The notes: generated by a model not told the origin, from the sequence alone. A DNA stretch of 64,000 nucleotides from Shewanella sp. KX20019 (GCF_016757755.1 NZ_CP068437.1:4030001-4094000); one strand, 5' to 3'. Positions 33,695 through 42,721 are shown, counted from the first letter of the stretch. Numbers and translations: made by a program.

Positions 33695-34759
33695 ATGGCA
33701 AAACCATTGCAACGATGGACAAAACTGTTTTTGACTCTATTACTAGCCAGTCCATTGGCAAATGCAGCCATAACCGTGCCCTCTTGGTCACTTGAGCAAA
33801 GACAGCCTTTCGATAACAAGATCCAACAAAGTACTCCGGTGCAATACCCTCCGCTGACGCAGGCTAAAAAAGACTGGCGTATTTGCGTGTTAATGCCTCA
33901 CCTAAAAGACAGTTACTGGACCGGCATAAACTATGGCCTTGTGCAGCAAGCTTTAAAATTAAACCTGCATTTAGAACTATTTGAAGCGGGCAGCTATTAC
34001 GGTCTAGATAAACAATTAAGCCAGCTCGACAACTGCATGAAGCACGACTTTGATGCCATATTGCTCGGGGGCGTTCGCCCAGACCTGCTTGATTTTTATA
34101 AAGCCCCTATCGATAAGCCTATTATTGCTCTGGTCAATCGCCTCGATCATAAGATTGTCACGACCAGGGTGGGGGTTAACTGGTATCAAATGGGGTTTCA
34201 GGCAGGGGAGTATATTCGCCAACAAACGGATGTGCCAACACAGGTTGCGCTACTGGCGGGCCCCGACAAACAAGGTGGCAGTGGCTTAGTAGAACAGGGC
34301 CTGAGAGCTGCATTAGCTGACAGCCAAGTCACTATATCGGCAGTGCGCCACGCAGACAATAACCGCAATTTATATCGTGATGAGTTAGAAGCCTTATTGG
34401 ATAGCCAAACGCCGCAATACATTCTTGGCAGCGCAGTAGCCATTGAGGCTGCAGTGGCCATATTAAGGCAGCGTCAGCTTGAGGATAAGGTAAAGCTTGT
34501 TAGCAGTTACCTCTCCCCCGCCATACTCAGAGGGATCTATCGTGACCGAGTTGAATTTAGTAACGACGATTTAGTTGTCGTACAAGGTATGCTTGCCATT
34601 GATGTTGCAGTAAGAGAGTTACAAGGCGCTAGGCCTTTTGGTGATATAGGCCCTAAAATACAGAGCCAAATTATCGGAAAAATTAATAAAGAGGTGTTAA
34701 AAACCAGCTTGGCACCCGCCGACTATTACCCTATCTATCGCGTCAATCCTGAAGACTAG
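33695..34759 (+). CDS. torT: Periplasmic TMAO-binding protein TorT
   Basis: A 354-residue protein of the periplasmic sugar-binding (LacI-like) fold with a signal peptide (MAKPLQRWTKLF...LANAAITVPSW). Recognisable stretches are WRICVLMPHLKDSYWTGINYGLV, FDAILLGGVRPDLLDF, PTQVALLAGPDKQGGSGLVEQGLRAAL and YPIYRVNPE. It binds TMAO and the TorS sensor domain in known systems. I place the start at 33695; ATG 33686 is possible, while the frame start at 33668 is TTG and lies in a repeat. It is divergent from torS and convergent with torR. Confidence 0.92.
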   Translation: MAKPLQRWTKLFLTLLLASPLANAAITVPSWSLEQRQPFDNKIQQSTPVQYPPLTQAKKDWRICVLMPHLKDSYWTGINYGLVQQALKLNLHLELFEAGSYYGLDKQLSQLDNCMKHDFDAILLGGVRPDLLDFYKAPIDKPIIALVNRLDHKIVTTRVGVNWYQMGFQAGEYIRQQTDVPTQVALLAGPDKQGGSGLVEQGLRAALADSQVTISAVRHADNNRNLYRDELEALLDSQTPQYILGSAVAIEAAVAILRQRQLEDKVKLVSSYLSPAILRGIYRDRVEFSNDDLVVVQGMLAIDVAVRELQGARPFGDIGPKIQSQIIGKINKEVLKTSLAPADYYPIYRVNPED

Positions 34760-34793
34760 TACCGATCTTGAGAGTTGCTTATCGTTGCCAAAA

Positions 34794-35504
34794 TTAGTCT
34801 TTTACTTTGGCGGCAAAAAGATAACCTTCGCCATGGACGGTGACAAATAGCTCTGCGGATAACTTGTTACGCAAGCGCCTGATAATCACGTCAATAGTAC
34901 GATCATTCACGTCTTGATTACGATGACTAGTTTGCTGCATTAATCGATCGCGTGATAACACTTGTTGCGGATGAAGAGAGAAAGCCGTCAACAGTTCAAA
35001 CTCTGCTTTAGTCAGCTTAATGAGCTCACCATTACAGCTCAGCTGCCGACTGTTGAGCTCTAGAATATAGTCATTAAAGGCGATAATATTGTCATTAGGA
35101 TCAGCTTGCGCACCGCTCTCGGCAATCGCTTTTTGCACTAAAGAGATACGCCATAATAGGTTTTTAACCCGCACCAGTAACTCCCTTAATTCAAAGGGTT
35201 TTGTTACATAGTCATCGGCGCCCATCTCCAAACCAACAATTTTATCAATGGTTTCATCACGGCCTGTCACCAGTATGATCCCGACATCGCTGCGGCTGCG
35301 CAGTTCACGGGCCAAACTGAGGCCATCGGTGCCGGGGAGATTTATGTCGAGCATAACTAAATCAATATGTTGGCGATCAAATTCATACCACATCTGCTCA
35401 CCATCTTGAGCTTCAAGAACTTGATAGCCCTCTTTCTCAAAATAGCCTTTTAACCTAGCTCTAATGACAGCTTCGTCATCAACAACCAGCACTCTGTAGC
35501 CCAT
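34794..35504 (-). CDS. torR: TMAO response regulator TorR
   Basis: A 236-residue OmpR-family regulator. The receiver has VVDDE near the start, phosphoacceptor in LVMLDINLPGTDGL, switch residues in GIILVTGRDETIDKIVG and K in DDYVTKPFELREL; these stretches are close to E. coli TorR. The winged-helix DNA-binding domain contains LTKAEFELLTAFSLHPQQVLSRDRLMQ and RTIDVIIRRLRNKL. The start is ATG 35504 after GAGGT; the frame runs to a TTG at 35516. Predicted targets in this window are the tor boxes before torE and torF. Confidence 0.95.
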   Translation of the reverse strand: MGYRVLVVDDEAVIRARLKGYFEKEGYQVLEAQDGEQMWYEFDRQHIDLVMLDINLPGTDGLSLARELRSRSDVGIILVTGRDETIDKIVGLEMGADDYVTKPFELRELLVRVKNLLWRISLVQKAIAESGAQADPNDNIIAFNDYILELNSRQLSCNGELIKLTKAEFELLTAFSLHPQQVLSRDRLMQQTSHRNQDVNDRTIDVIIRRLRNKLSAELFVTVHGEGYLFAAKVKD

Positions 35505-35666
35505 AAAATACCTCAACCAACACTCATTCAGTTTTCAACAACTGCGCTCGAACATTTGCTTAGCAGCATTAAGACCACATAATATACATAATTAGCCGCT
35601 AATACACTTAACTAGATCGCAATCTGCTCTAATATACCAAAACTGGCTTTCTGCTTAGGGTTAAAT

Positions 35667-35703
35667 AACAAAAAAGCCGACTTAGTAAAGTCAGCTTTTT
35701 GTT
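35667..35703. terminator. Hairpin terminator downstream of torF
   Basis: AACAAAAAAGC-GACTT-agt-AAGTC-GCTTTTTGTT forms a long stem with one mismatch, flanked by A- and T-runs. It lies 45 bases past the torF stop and also shields torR from read-through. Confidence 0.85.
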
Positions 35704-35747
35704 CAACCTTGGTATTAGTTGTAGCACTATTTTTTATTGAGGTCCGT

Positions 35748-36494
35748 TTAGAAACTCTTGCTTAAACCAAACACTAGGCGATCATCAAAGATCTCAGTTT
35801 GTGTACCATAGACTAGGTGTGACTCGTCAACAGAGCTACCGTGGTAACGCAGGTCAAAGACTAAACCAACATAACTAGCTTCGACACCTAAGTTCCAGTG
35901 AGTCCAGCCTTCAGCGCCTTCTCCATCTAAATCTTGATAACCAAAAGACCCAGATACTTTTACGCCATTATTAAAATCATAGCTTGGGTGTACTGCATAG
36001 TTAACCCCTTGCCAACCATCAACACCAAACCAGTCATCAAGAGTTGGGGTCACTTCAAGTGTGACATTTGCTTGACCAAACTGCTTAGCCACTTTAATCC
36101 ACAATTCGGTATAGTTTGAATAAGAAGCGCCAGCATAAAGATATGAAAACACCATCACGTCGTAAGTAAAACCACTGTCGCCAAAGGCGCCTGCTTTACC
36201 GATGTAAGGCGCGGTAACGATTTCGAGATTAGGGTCAGCAAACTTAATGTTTGACGCAAATACACCGGTATACCAACCGTCATCATTACCCCAACCTAAC
36301 GTGCCTTGTACTACAGGGACGTCGCCGTCCATAGTTTCAGACTCACCACGGAAGACATAGTCAGAGGCAAACTTAACATTACCACTTAGCTGGCCACCCA
36401 ACAGGTCATTATTGTCGGCAGCAAATGCAGTCCCCATAGAGGTTGCCGCTAAGCTTACAAGCATTAAAGCGTGTGCAGTTTTCATATTCATCAT
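35748..36494 (-). CDS. torF: TorF-like outer-membrane/exported protein
   Basis: A 248-residue protein with a signal peptide (cleavage near TAFAADNND) and a beta-rich, aromatic mature part ending in SKSF, the terminal phenylalanine typical of outer-membrane barrels. Wording such as GNVKFASDYVFRGESET and YEWGNDD-like turns is that of a porin-like family with unknown substrate. In Shewanella the TorR regulon includes a gene named torF of this type. Three tor boxes lie upstream here, so the assignment fits. A possible role is TMAO entry through the outer membrane, which is inference. The first 35 codons are duplicated at 41215-41352. Confidence 0.75.
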   Translation of the reverse strand: MMNMKTAHALMLVSLAATSMGTAFAADNNDLLGGQLSGNVKFASDYVFRGESETMDGDVPVVQGTLGWGNDDGWYTGVFASNIKFADPNLEIVTAPYIGKAGAFGDSGFTYDVMVFSYLYAGASYSNYTELWIKVAKQFGQANVTLEVTPTLDDWFGVDGWQGVNYAVHPSYDFNNGVKVSGSFGYQDLDGEGAEGWTHWNLGVEASYVGLVFDLRYHGSSVDESHLVYGTQTEIFDDRLVFGLSKSF

Positions 36495-36550
36495 CTCGTT
36501 GTGTTATTTGAGACAAATGTTACTCCCAAGTTATTAATAACTATGGGAGT

Positions 36551-36593
36551 AGTTATGAACCAAAAAACCAACTATATGAAAAAATATGAACGA
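36551..36593 (-). promoter_or_regulatory. TorR boxes upstream of torF
   Basis: On the minus strand TCGTTCATAT (36584-36593) and TTTTTCATAT (36574-36583) lie in direct 10-bp register, and TGGTTCATAA (36553-36562) lies one base off the next turn but one. All match the tor box consensus CTGTTCATAT. They lie 60-100 bp before the torF start. Confidence 0.8.
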
Positions 36594-36598
36594 AGAGG

Positions 36599-36731
36599 CT
36601 AACTCGCCCTTTGTAGCAGTAGACTTTTTAAATCTTCAATTTGCGCTTTAAGCTCGGCTACGTCCGCGACACTGGCGGGCTTTTCTGCATCCGTTAACTC
36701 CGCTTCCTCTTCGGCGCGCATGGCCGCAGTC
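36599..36731 (-). pseudogene. 3' fragment of the ion-channel gene
   Basis: Encodes only the last 43 residues of the channel (reading AMRAEEEAELTDAEKPASVA to LLLQRAS), with a few substitutions relative to the intact gene at 41436-42284. It has no start and no promoter. It is the trace left when the torF-channel junction was duplicated. Confidence 0.88.
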
Positions 36732-37045
36732 CACCACATCATATAAGCCGAGTATAAAAACGCTGTAAAGCATTAATAAGAACTTATAAATAACTCAAGC
36801 CACACACCTTATAGCCTTGGCATTTTTGCTCCTACAAAGCTTGCTCACCTAATAAAATCAACCATAGAGCCACAAAAAGACCACGAAAAGAAAACAGAAA
36901 CACAACAAAAAACACGCACTTTCATTGCAACCTGTTGAGATTTGATGTAATTTTATTCTGTATATTGCATTCAATATATAATAAAAAAATATTTTAATAA
37001 GAATATGTTTGTCAAACTCAGGCATTGTAAGTTAAGGGAAGAAAT
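36732..37045. other. AT-rich leader of the inserted TonB-receptor gene
   Basis: No gene. The stretch TTGCATTCAATATATAATAAAA near 36965-36990 may hold the receptor promoter, but the spacing is ambiguous. Base composition is visibly more AT-rich than the tor genes. Confidence 0.45.
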
Positions 37046-39649
37046 ATGAAACGCTGTCAATTAGCTATTGTAATCGGTGCGGTAATGGCAACTGCCATGC
37101 CAAGCTTTGTCTTTGCTGAAGAAGTAAAAGAAAACAAAGATTCAGAAATTGAATATATTCAGATAACTGGTTCTCGCATTCAAAGAACAGATATGGAAAC
37201 AGTGAAACCTGTTTCAATTATTACTGCTGAAGATATTGCTTCTACGGGCTTAAATGATATTTCTAATGTACTCGCTCTAAGTATTTTTAACTCAGCAGGT
37301 TCTTCTGTTGGTGCAACGAATAACTCAGCAGGTAACTTCTCTGCATCGAACCTTCGCGGCTTAGGTAGTAACCGTACTTTGACACTCGTTAACGGTCGCC
37401 GTGTAGCTGGAGCATCTTCGCTATATGGTTCGAGTACTAACCTCAATATGATCCCGATTGAAGCAGTAGAACGTATTGAAATCTTACGGGATGGTGCCTC
37501 TTCAATTTATGGTTCAGATGCCATGGGTGGTGTAATTAACATCATCACAAAAAGTGATTTCGAAGGTTTAACTTTTGCAGCTAACGTTGCAGTACCGACA
37601 CAAGGCGGCGGAGAGGAGTACGGTGGTTCACTTACTTTTGGTACCGCATCTGAGCGTAGTTCTTTAATGTTCATTCTTGAACACCAACAGCAAGATAGCC
37701 TACTTGGTGGAGAGAGAGATAATATTGATGGTTCAAAGAACCCTGGAAGAATAAGTACTCGTTACTCTCCATGGGGTAGCTACCAAAAAGCAAGCGATGA
37801 TTGGGTACATCACCCAAGCCCTACTTGCCCAGAAGAAAACTACTATGAACGCAGTGACGGTAGCATAAGCTGTAGTTATGATGTTCAAGAAGGGAAGTAC
37901 TACTTACCAAAGCGAGAGAAAACATCTGCTTTTTCAAACTTTACATATCAAATATCTGACGATATAGAATTTTATACAACATTCTTATATACAGATGACG
38001 ATAGCTTCACCTCCACAACTCCAATGTGGGCTCAGGGCTATATGGGTGCAGATAACCCAAACAATCCAACACTTGGAAGCGATAATCCAGAAGAAGTCTA
38101 TTTTATGACGTATCTCGAAGATAGTGTGCCTCGAGAATTCACGTTTAATAGTCAACTATTCGACCTTAACTCTGGAATCAATTACACCACTGACGCTGGA
38201 TTTTTATCAATTAATTTGTCTTATAGTAAAGATAGCTTCAACCAAAAGTCAGAATATTATCTAATCACAGATAAATTCCAAGAAGCAGTAGACAATGGTA
38301 CATATAACCCATTGACGCCAGGTGGTGGTGACTTAGCAACAGAAGAAGTACTAGATACTTTTCGTCATACTCAATCTCGAGAGGGAGAGAGTATATCTCA
38401 AGGTATTAACATAGATTGGAGCGCTGTTTTACCCATTGAGCTTGCTGGTGGAGATATCGCTTATGCTATCGGTGGAGAATACCGAGACTTGAGCGTTAGA
38501 GATGAACAAGATAGTTTGTCTAACTCAGGGAATGTCCTCGGTGCATACGGCGGTGACACTGTGGGTGAGCGTCAATATCAAGCTGCTTATTTAGAACTTG
38601 AATTACCAGTACTTGAATCCGTAGTAGTAACAATGGCTACTCGCTACGATAATTACAGCTTACCAGATCAAGGAAAGTTATCTAGCAGTGCAGGTATTCG
38701 TTACCAACCTTTCGAAGACCTAGTATTACGAGTGTCTGCGTCTGAAGGTTTTCGTGTTGCAGATATAAGTGAAGTGCAAGGTGATGAGTCAGTCGGGTAT
38801 TACACGATGGTTGACCCTAAATATTGCAACCCTGTACCTATGGATGAAAGGGCTACTTCTGACTTATGTGAAGGTCAAAATGTTCCAGTTCGCAGTTTTT
38901 CGAATCAAGATATTGAACCAGAGACATCGACTCAATATTCTGCAGGTATGGCATGGAACATCACCGAAGATATTGATTTCACAGCCGACTACTGGGCTAT
39001 CGAGATTGAAAATCAGATCACATCGATTAGTGCTACAACTATTTTAGATGAAGAGTACCTAGGTAACCTAGGAAACTATGATGGCTTATATGTAAATCGA
39101 GATCTTACTGAAAAACGAGAAGACGAAATTATTGAAATCGGTTCTACAGTCACTAACTACCTAGGCAGCGAAACATCTGGTGTAGATATGGCTTTTAATA
39201 GCCAACACGATTTGGGTGGAGCAGGTGAGCTAACCTTTAAAGTTGAAGGTACTTATACGATAGAAAGCATACATCAAAAGACGTCAAGCGACCCTGCCTA
39301 TGACCACGTTGGTTATTATAGCACTCCAGAGTTCCGTGCGAGTTTTAATGCTCATTATAGCATCGGTGACTTCCAAGCCTTTATGACTACTCGATATATA
39401 GATGGATTTAAAGGAGAAACTCCTCAAGAAGAAGCAAATGGAGAAGAATGGATCGATTATGCTTCTATGACAACCTTTGACTTTGGAGCACAGTACCAAT
39501 TTGAAGACTACGGTGATGTAAGCGTAATCTTTAGAAATGCATTTGATACTATGCCATCGGTCAATACAGACGTGACTCCTGGTTACAACTCTGCCTTCCA
39601 CAGTATCATGGGTAGAACGATTCAACTGACCTACAGAAAAACTTTTTAA
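37046..39649 (+). CDS. TonB-dependent outer-membrane receptor, substrate unknown
   Basis: An 867-residue receptor with a signal peptide (cleavage after SFVFAEE). The TonB box region is EYIQITGSRIQRTDME. The plug contains ITAEDIASTGLNDISNVLAL, NLRGLGSNRTLTLVNGRRV and VERIEILRDGASSIYGSDAMGGVINIITK. The barrel ends in TYRKTF with a terminal phenylalanine. The type (ITGSRI... with LRGLG and LVNGRR) is the large group that imports siderophores, peptides or glycans in Shewanella and relatives; nothing here names the ligand. A strong terminator follows. It is the only intact gene in a 4.5-kb segment between duplicated torF-channel junctions, with decayed transposase genes behind it, so it was probably acquired. 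Confidence 0.9.
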   Translation: MKRCQLAIVIGAVMATAMPSFVFAEEVKENKDSEIEYIQITGSRIQRTDMETVKPVSIITAEDIASTGLNDISNVLALSIFNSAGSSVGATNNSAGNFSASNLRGLGSNRTLTLVNGRRVAGASSLYGSSTNLNMIPIEAVERIEILRDGASSIYGSDAMGGVINIITKSDFEGLTFAANVAVPTQGGGEEYGGSLTFGTASERSSLMFILEHQQQDSLLGGERDNIDGSKNPGRISTRYSPWGSYQKASDDWVHHPSPTCPEENYYERSDGSISCSYDVQEGKYYLPKREKTSAFSNFTYQISDDIEFYTTFLYTDDDSFTSTTPMWAQGYMGADNPNNPTLGSDNPEEVYFMTYLEDSVPREFTFNSQLFDLNSGINYTTDAGFLSINLSYSKDSFNQKSEYYLITDKFQEAVDNGTYNPLTPGGGDLATEEVLDTFRHTQSREGESISQGINIDWSAVLPIELAGGDIAYAIGGEYRDLSVRDEQDSLSNSGNVLGAYGGDTVGERQYQAAYLELELPVLESVVVTMATRYDNYSLPDQGKLSSSAGIRYQPFEDLVLRVSASEGFRVADISEVQGDESVGYYTMVDPKYCNPVPMDERATSDLCEGQNVPVRSFSNQDIEPETSTQYSAGMAWNITEDIDFTADYWAIEIENQITSISATTILDEEYLGNLGNYDGLYVNRDLTEKREDEIIEIGSTVTNYLGSETSGVDMAFNSQHDLGGAGELTFKVEGTYTIESIHQKTSSDPAYDHVGYYSTPEFRASFNAHYSIGDFQAFMTTRYIDGFKGETPQEEANGEEWIDYASMTTFDFGAQYQFEDYGDVSVIFRNAFDTMPSVNTDVTPGYNSAFHSIMGRTIQLTYRKTF

Positions 39650-39669
39650 TTCTTTTAAAAAGTAACTTG

Positions 39670-39702
39670 GCGCCATATCCCTTATGATATGGCGCTTTTT
39701 TT
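39670..39702 (+). terminator. Rho-independent terminator of the TonB receptor
   Basis: GCGCCATATC and GATATGGCGC pair around six bases and are followed by eight T residues. Confidence 0.93.
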
Positions 39703-39739
39703 TCAGAAGTTGTTATACCCATTGCATTAACTAATTGAC

Positions 39740-40800
39740 CAATTTAATCCAATCTCTCCAGCACAATCTTTTCACTCTATTTCGGTCTGAAATAAAGGTA
39801 TTACATGCTATGGATACTTACTCTACAATGTCAGCAAAACCTGAGAACGTTCTATTAGATATGCATCTCTGTCTTAGCTACTGCCAAACTTGTCCTATTG
39901 GGGTTAATTCTGGCGAACAGGGTGGCAACTTGCGCAAAGATAAATTATCAAATGGCTGTGCCGTATCCATCGTATGCCAGCCTGCTCCGTTAATCACCAC
40001 AAGTGCGTGACGTCCGGTTAGAGTGGCTTGTAAAATCTGTTTCAGGTGAAGTGTCATCGGCTCTTTATTAACGAAAGGCGCAATTATGGCTTCTGTTTGA
40101 CCAGTGTTTGGCATATAGCACCAAATAAGTAGCCGTATTCAAATTGTTGCTGTTTCACAACTCTAGGTCATGTACCGTTTTGGCCTATAGATGTGTTGTG
40201 TTGTGTTGTGTTGTGTTGTTTGGTTTTGTTAACCAAATCGGGCTTCATCTTGAAACCAAACATCAACGTGATCAAGTGCAAAGTGCCCTGAGGTTTTAGG
40301 GATCGTTTCCAGTTGGAACTTTTTTAAAAGCGTCTTGAGCTTGCTGAGATTGTTTGGGATGCATGGAGTGGCTGGTTATCTAGCTAAACCCTTAAGCATG
40401 TAATAAACGATAAATATTACGTACTTGATAATCAACGCTAAACACTCTAGATATATAGAACCTGACATCATCGGCAATTAGGCAACCACCATCCATTTTA
40501 ACCGAATATGTTTCAATGAATTGGCCTAATTCAGCTAACTGCGACTCAGTTAGACTACATATTCTTCCCGATCTTAGCTGACAATTAAGCGCATCAAGGC
40601 CACTAGAAAGATAGGCTGTTACCCAAATATTTACTTTTCCTCATGCGACACCCAATGTTTCAGCTGTTTGAGTTCAAGATTCCCCTAAGCTGAAGTGATA
40701 TAGCGCTAAGTAACGAATTCTTAATTTAGCATTGTTAGTCTGCTTGGCTAGTAGCTTAAAGTCATTAGAAGAGTGCACTAATAATCCATTTAATCTAGTG
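39740..40800 (-). pseudogene. IS630-family transposase, multiply frameshifted
   Basis: Fragments in several frames reconstruct a DDE transposase in order. They are LRIRYLALYHFSLGES, SLTESQLAELGQFIETYSV, YQVRNIYRLLHA, KTSGHFALDHVDVWFQDEAR (second catalytic region), RVVKQQQFEYGYLFGAIC, GRHALVVINGAGWHT and LPPCSPELTPI (final catalytic region). The end resembles FISDRNRVKRLCWRDWIKL. In-frame stops and frameshifts separate them. A pentanucleotide expansion at 40191-40219 disrupts the centre. No active protein can be made. Confidence 0.88.
40191..40219. repeat. Pentanucleotide (TTGTG)n microsatellite inside the dead transposase
   Basis: Nearly six tandem copies of a TTGTG unit lie where an intact IS630 transposase encodes GQQNTT. 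The expansion probably arose by slippage after the element died. Confidence 0.85.
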
Positions 40801-41019
40801 GCCCCTATTAGATCAAAATTTTAATGCTATTGGTATTACGCCGAGAAACAAACTCATGACTTCAAGCCATAAGACACTCTCTTTGTATGGATGTAAAGCT
40901 TTGCGGTAGTGATGGATAACTAAGTAACCTATTTAGTAAACATAACCATGACTTCACCATACTCACGATACGTTAGAGCACTGTTATTTATTACTTTTTA
41001 GATAACTCAAGTCGCTCTT

Positions 41020-41150
41020 TCATAGTGATGTACTCTGTTATATTACTGGTAACGACTTCAAGTAATCAATATACACTAATCGATATCTACTCTGTTTTAA
41101 ACTCCTAAATAATCGTTCAATTAGTAGCTCCCCAATAGAATGTATGGTCC
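41020..41150 (-). pseudogene. Possible IS3-type transposase fragment
   Basis: The minus strand reads WTIHSIGELLIERLFRSLKQ, followed by a tyrosine-rich stretch and stops. The ERLFRSLK motif is typical of the DDE domain of IS3-group OrfB proteins. The fragment is only about 40 residues long and has no start, so the family call is tentative. Confidence 0.5.
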
Positions 41151-41214
41151 ATTCAAACTGCAGTTGCAGCATTTCCACATCAATAATCAAAAGTGAACAT
41201 CTATAGCTTCCAAT

Positions 41215-41352
41215 TCACCACGAAGATATCATTAAAAGCACACTTAGCTGGCCACCCAACAGGTCATTATTGTCGGCAGCAAATGCAGTCCCCATAGAGG
41301 TTGCCGCTAAGCTTACAAGCATTAAAGCGTGTGCAGTTTTCATATTCATCAT
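41215..41352 (-). pseudogene. 5' fragment of torF with signal peptide
   Basis: The first 36 codons are the same as torF (MMNMKTAHAL to GGQL), then the frame leaves homology and stops after 45 residues. It still has an upstream promoter with two tor boxes, so it may be transcribed in TMAO as a short dead-end message. Confidence 0.9.
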
Positions 41353-41568
41353 CTCGTTGTGTTATTTGAGACAAATGTTACTCCCAAGTTATTAACCAAA
41401 AAAACCAACTATATGAAAAAATATGAACGGAGAGGCTAACTTGCCCTTTGCAGCAGTAGACTTTTTAAATCTTCAATTTGCGCTTTAAGCTCGGCTACGT
41501 CCGCCACACTGGCGGGCTTTTCTGTATCCGTTAACTCAGTTTCCTCTTCGGCGCGCATGGCCGCAGTC
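41216..41568. repeat. Direct repeat, right copy (torF 5' fragment, promoter, channel 3' end)
   Basis: Partner of 36348-36731. Here the channel gene is complete and torF is cut. The right copy lacks about 20 bp of the torF leader (TTATTAACC against TTATTAATAACTATGGGAGT), including the third tor box. Scattered substitutions show that the copies are not of very recent origin, or that one came from another strain. Confidence 0.9.
41411..41430 (-). promoter_or_regulatory. Orphan TorR boxes
   Basis: CCGTTCATAT and TTTTTCATAT in 10-bp register on the minus strand, the duplicated counterpart of the torF boxes. They now face only the truncated torF fragment. Confidence 0.75.
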
Positions 41569-42284
41569 TCTTGCGTCATCACATCAAGTACTGCACCAAC
41601 CATCATATTCAAGAACACAAACGCGGTCAGGAAAATAAAGCTAAGGTAAAACAGCCAACTCAGCGGGTAAACGGCCATGGTTTCATACATTACAGAGGTC
41701 CAAGACTCAAAGGTCGACACCCTAAATAATGTCAACATAGCGACTGAAACATCGCCCCACAAAAAGTCGTTAATATCGGCAAACAACATGCTGCCGATAG
41801 CGCCATAGATATAAAAAATGACGAACATTAGTAGTGCAATGTAGCCCATACGTGGAATCGCTTTAAACAGCGCATTCACCAGCATTCTGAGCTCTGGGAT
41901 CATAGATACCAACCGCAGCACTCTGAAAATTCGCAGCAACCTTGCCAATAAAATTGCCGAGCCACCCGCTGGGATCAGACTGCCGATAACAATAATGGTA
42001 TCAAAAATATTCCAGCCGTTACTGAAGAAACGCTTCGGATTCTCGGCGGCTAAAAAGCGAATACTAATTTCAATAGCAAAAAATACTGTAATACCGATAT
42101 CTAACAGTAATAAACCTTTCTCCATCCAATTTGGCAGATGGTAGGTATGCGCTCCAATCGACAGTGCCGATACAATAATCACGAAAATAACAAAGCCTTG
42201 AAAAACTTTACTGTTATCAATTAACTTTAACTTTGACTGTAAAACAGAAACATTGGCTAGCACGGACTGAACCCTCAAACTCAT
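41436..42284 (-). CDS. Bacterial voltage-gated cation (sodium) channel
   Basis: A 282-residue NaChBac-type channel subunit with six transmembrane segments. S4 carries the arginine ladder (ARLLRIFRVLRLVSMIPELRM). The pore loop has FRVSTFESWTSVMYE, which aligns with the LESWAS selectivity filter of sodium-selective members. S6 reads FIFLTAFVFLNMMVGAVLDVM. The C-terminal tail (ELKAQIEDLKSLLLQR) is the tetramerising coiled coil. It is a single gene on the minus strand; the last 43 codons are duplicated at 36599-36731. Before the insertion it would have stood directly upstream of torF. Confidence 0.88.
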   Translation of the reverse strand: MSLRVQSVLANVSVLQSKLKLIDNSKVFQGFVIFVIIVSALSIGAHTYHLPNWMEKGLLLLDIGITVFFAIEISIRFLAAENPKRFFSNGWNIFDTIIVIGSLIPAGGSAILLARLLRIFRVLRLVSMIPELRMLVNALFKAIPRMGYIALLMFVIFYIYGAIGSMLFADINDFLWGDVSVAMLTLFRVSTFESWTSVMYETMAVYPLSWLFYLSFIFLTAFVFLNMMVGAVLDVMTQETAAMRAEEETELTDTEKPASVADVAELKAQIEDLKSLLLQRAS

Positions 42285-42421
42285 TTGAAATCACTTAAAA
42301 AAGGCGGCTATTATCCCCGAATAAACAAGGATCGCACAGTCTAATAAGTAACACTTAATTTGGTGTTAATTTTTTAAAATGAATCTGCGTCCAATAACTC
42401 ACAGGCATAGCGATACTCACA

Positions 42422-42721
42422 CTAATCATTAAGTAACGCCTCTATCTCAGCGAGATTCTGCTTTACCCAGTCACTTTTTATTGGGCCCCAGTCGGAAATT
42501 TTGTAGTAACCAGCATTGTTGCGTGCACCATCTTGTACAAACTCACAAACAATCCCTAAATCACTAAACGCAGCAATGGAATCTTGTAGAGTTCTTCTTG
42601 GCATATTCGTCAGCTTATGCAGTGACAATAAGTTATGCGCTTCGGTTTCAATTTGATGGGCGATAAAAAGCTTTCGATAGAATGCTTTTTGCTGCTTTGA
42701 GACGGTTTGATTAAGGCTCAT
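42422..42721 (-). CDS. Small winged-helix DNA-binding protein
   Basis: A 99-residue protein. The pattern LIAHQIETEAHNLLSLHKLTNMPRRTLQDSIAAFSDLGIVCEFVQDG, then GYYKISDWGPI reads as a helix-turn-helix with a beta-wing. It resembles a small gammaproteobacterial winged-helix family (HTH_43-like), which is of unknown function. It is divergent from the PH-domain operon, which it might regulate; that is a guess from position. Confidence 0.65.
   Translation of the reverse strand: MSLNQTVSKQQKAFYRKLFIAHQIETEAHNLLSLHKLTNMPRRTLQDSIAAFSDLGIVCEFVQDGARNNAGYYKISDWGPIKSDWVKQNLAEIEALLND

Larger units (their letters stand above)
36348..36731. repeat. Direct repeat, left copy (torF 5' end, promoter and channel-gene 3' end)
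   Basis: About 380 bp aligning with 41216-41568 in the same orientation. The left copy contains the true torF start, the torF promoter and only the last 44 codons of the channel gene. Differences include a gap near 36532-36555 and scattered single-base changes. After GCCGCAGTC (36731) the two copies part. Confidence 0.9.
39712..40839 (-). mobile_element. Decayed IS630-family insertion sequence
   Basis: About 1.13 kb, the normal IS630 size. The imperfect terminal inverted repeats are GTTATACCCATTGCATTAA (39712 onward) and, on the other strand from 40839, GTAATACCAATAGCATTAA. A transposase reading frame on the minus strand is recognisable throughout but broken. Solo IS630 elements insert at TA; the target duplication could not be confirmed. 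Confidence 0.85.

Noticed and set aside
39735..40010. A 91-residue plus-strand frame
   Set aside because: It is the antisense shadow of the IS630 transposase, which is recognisable on the minus strand.
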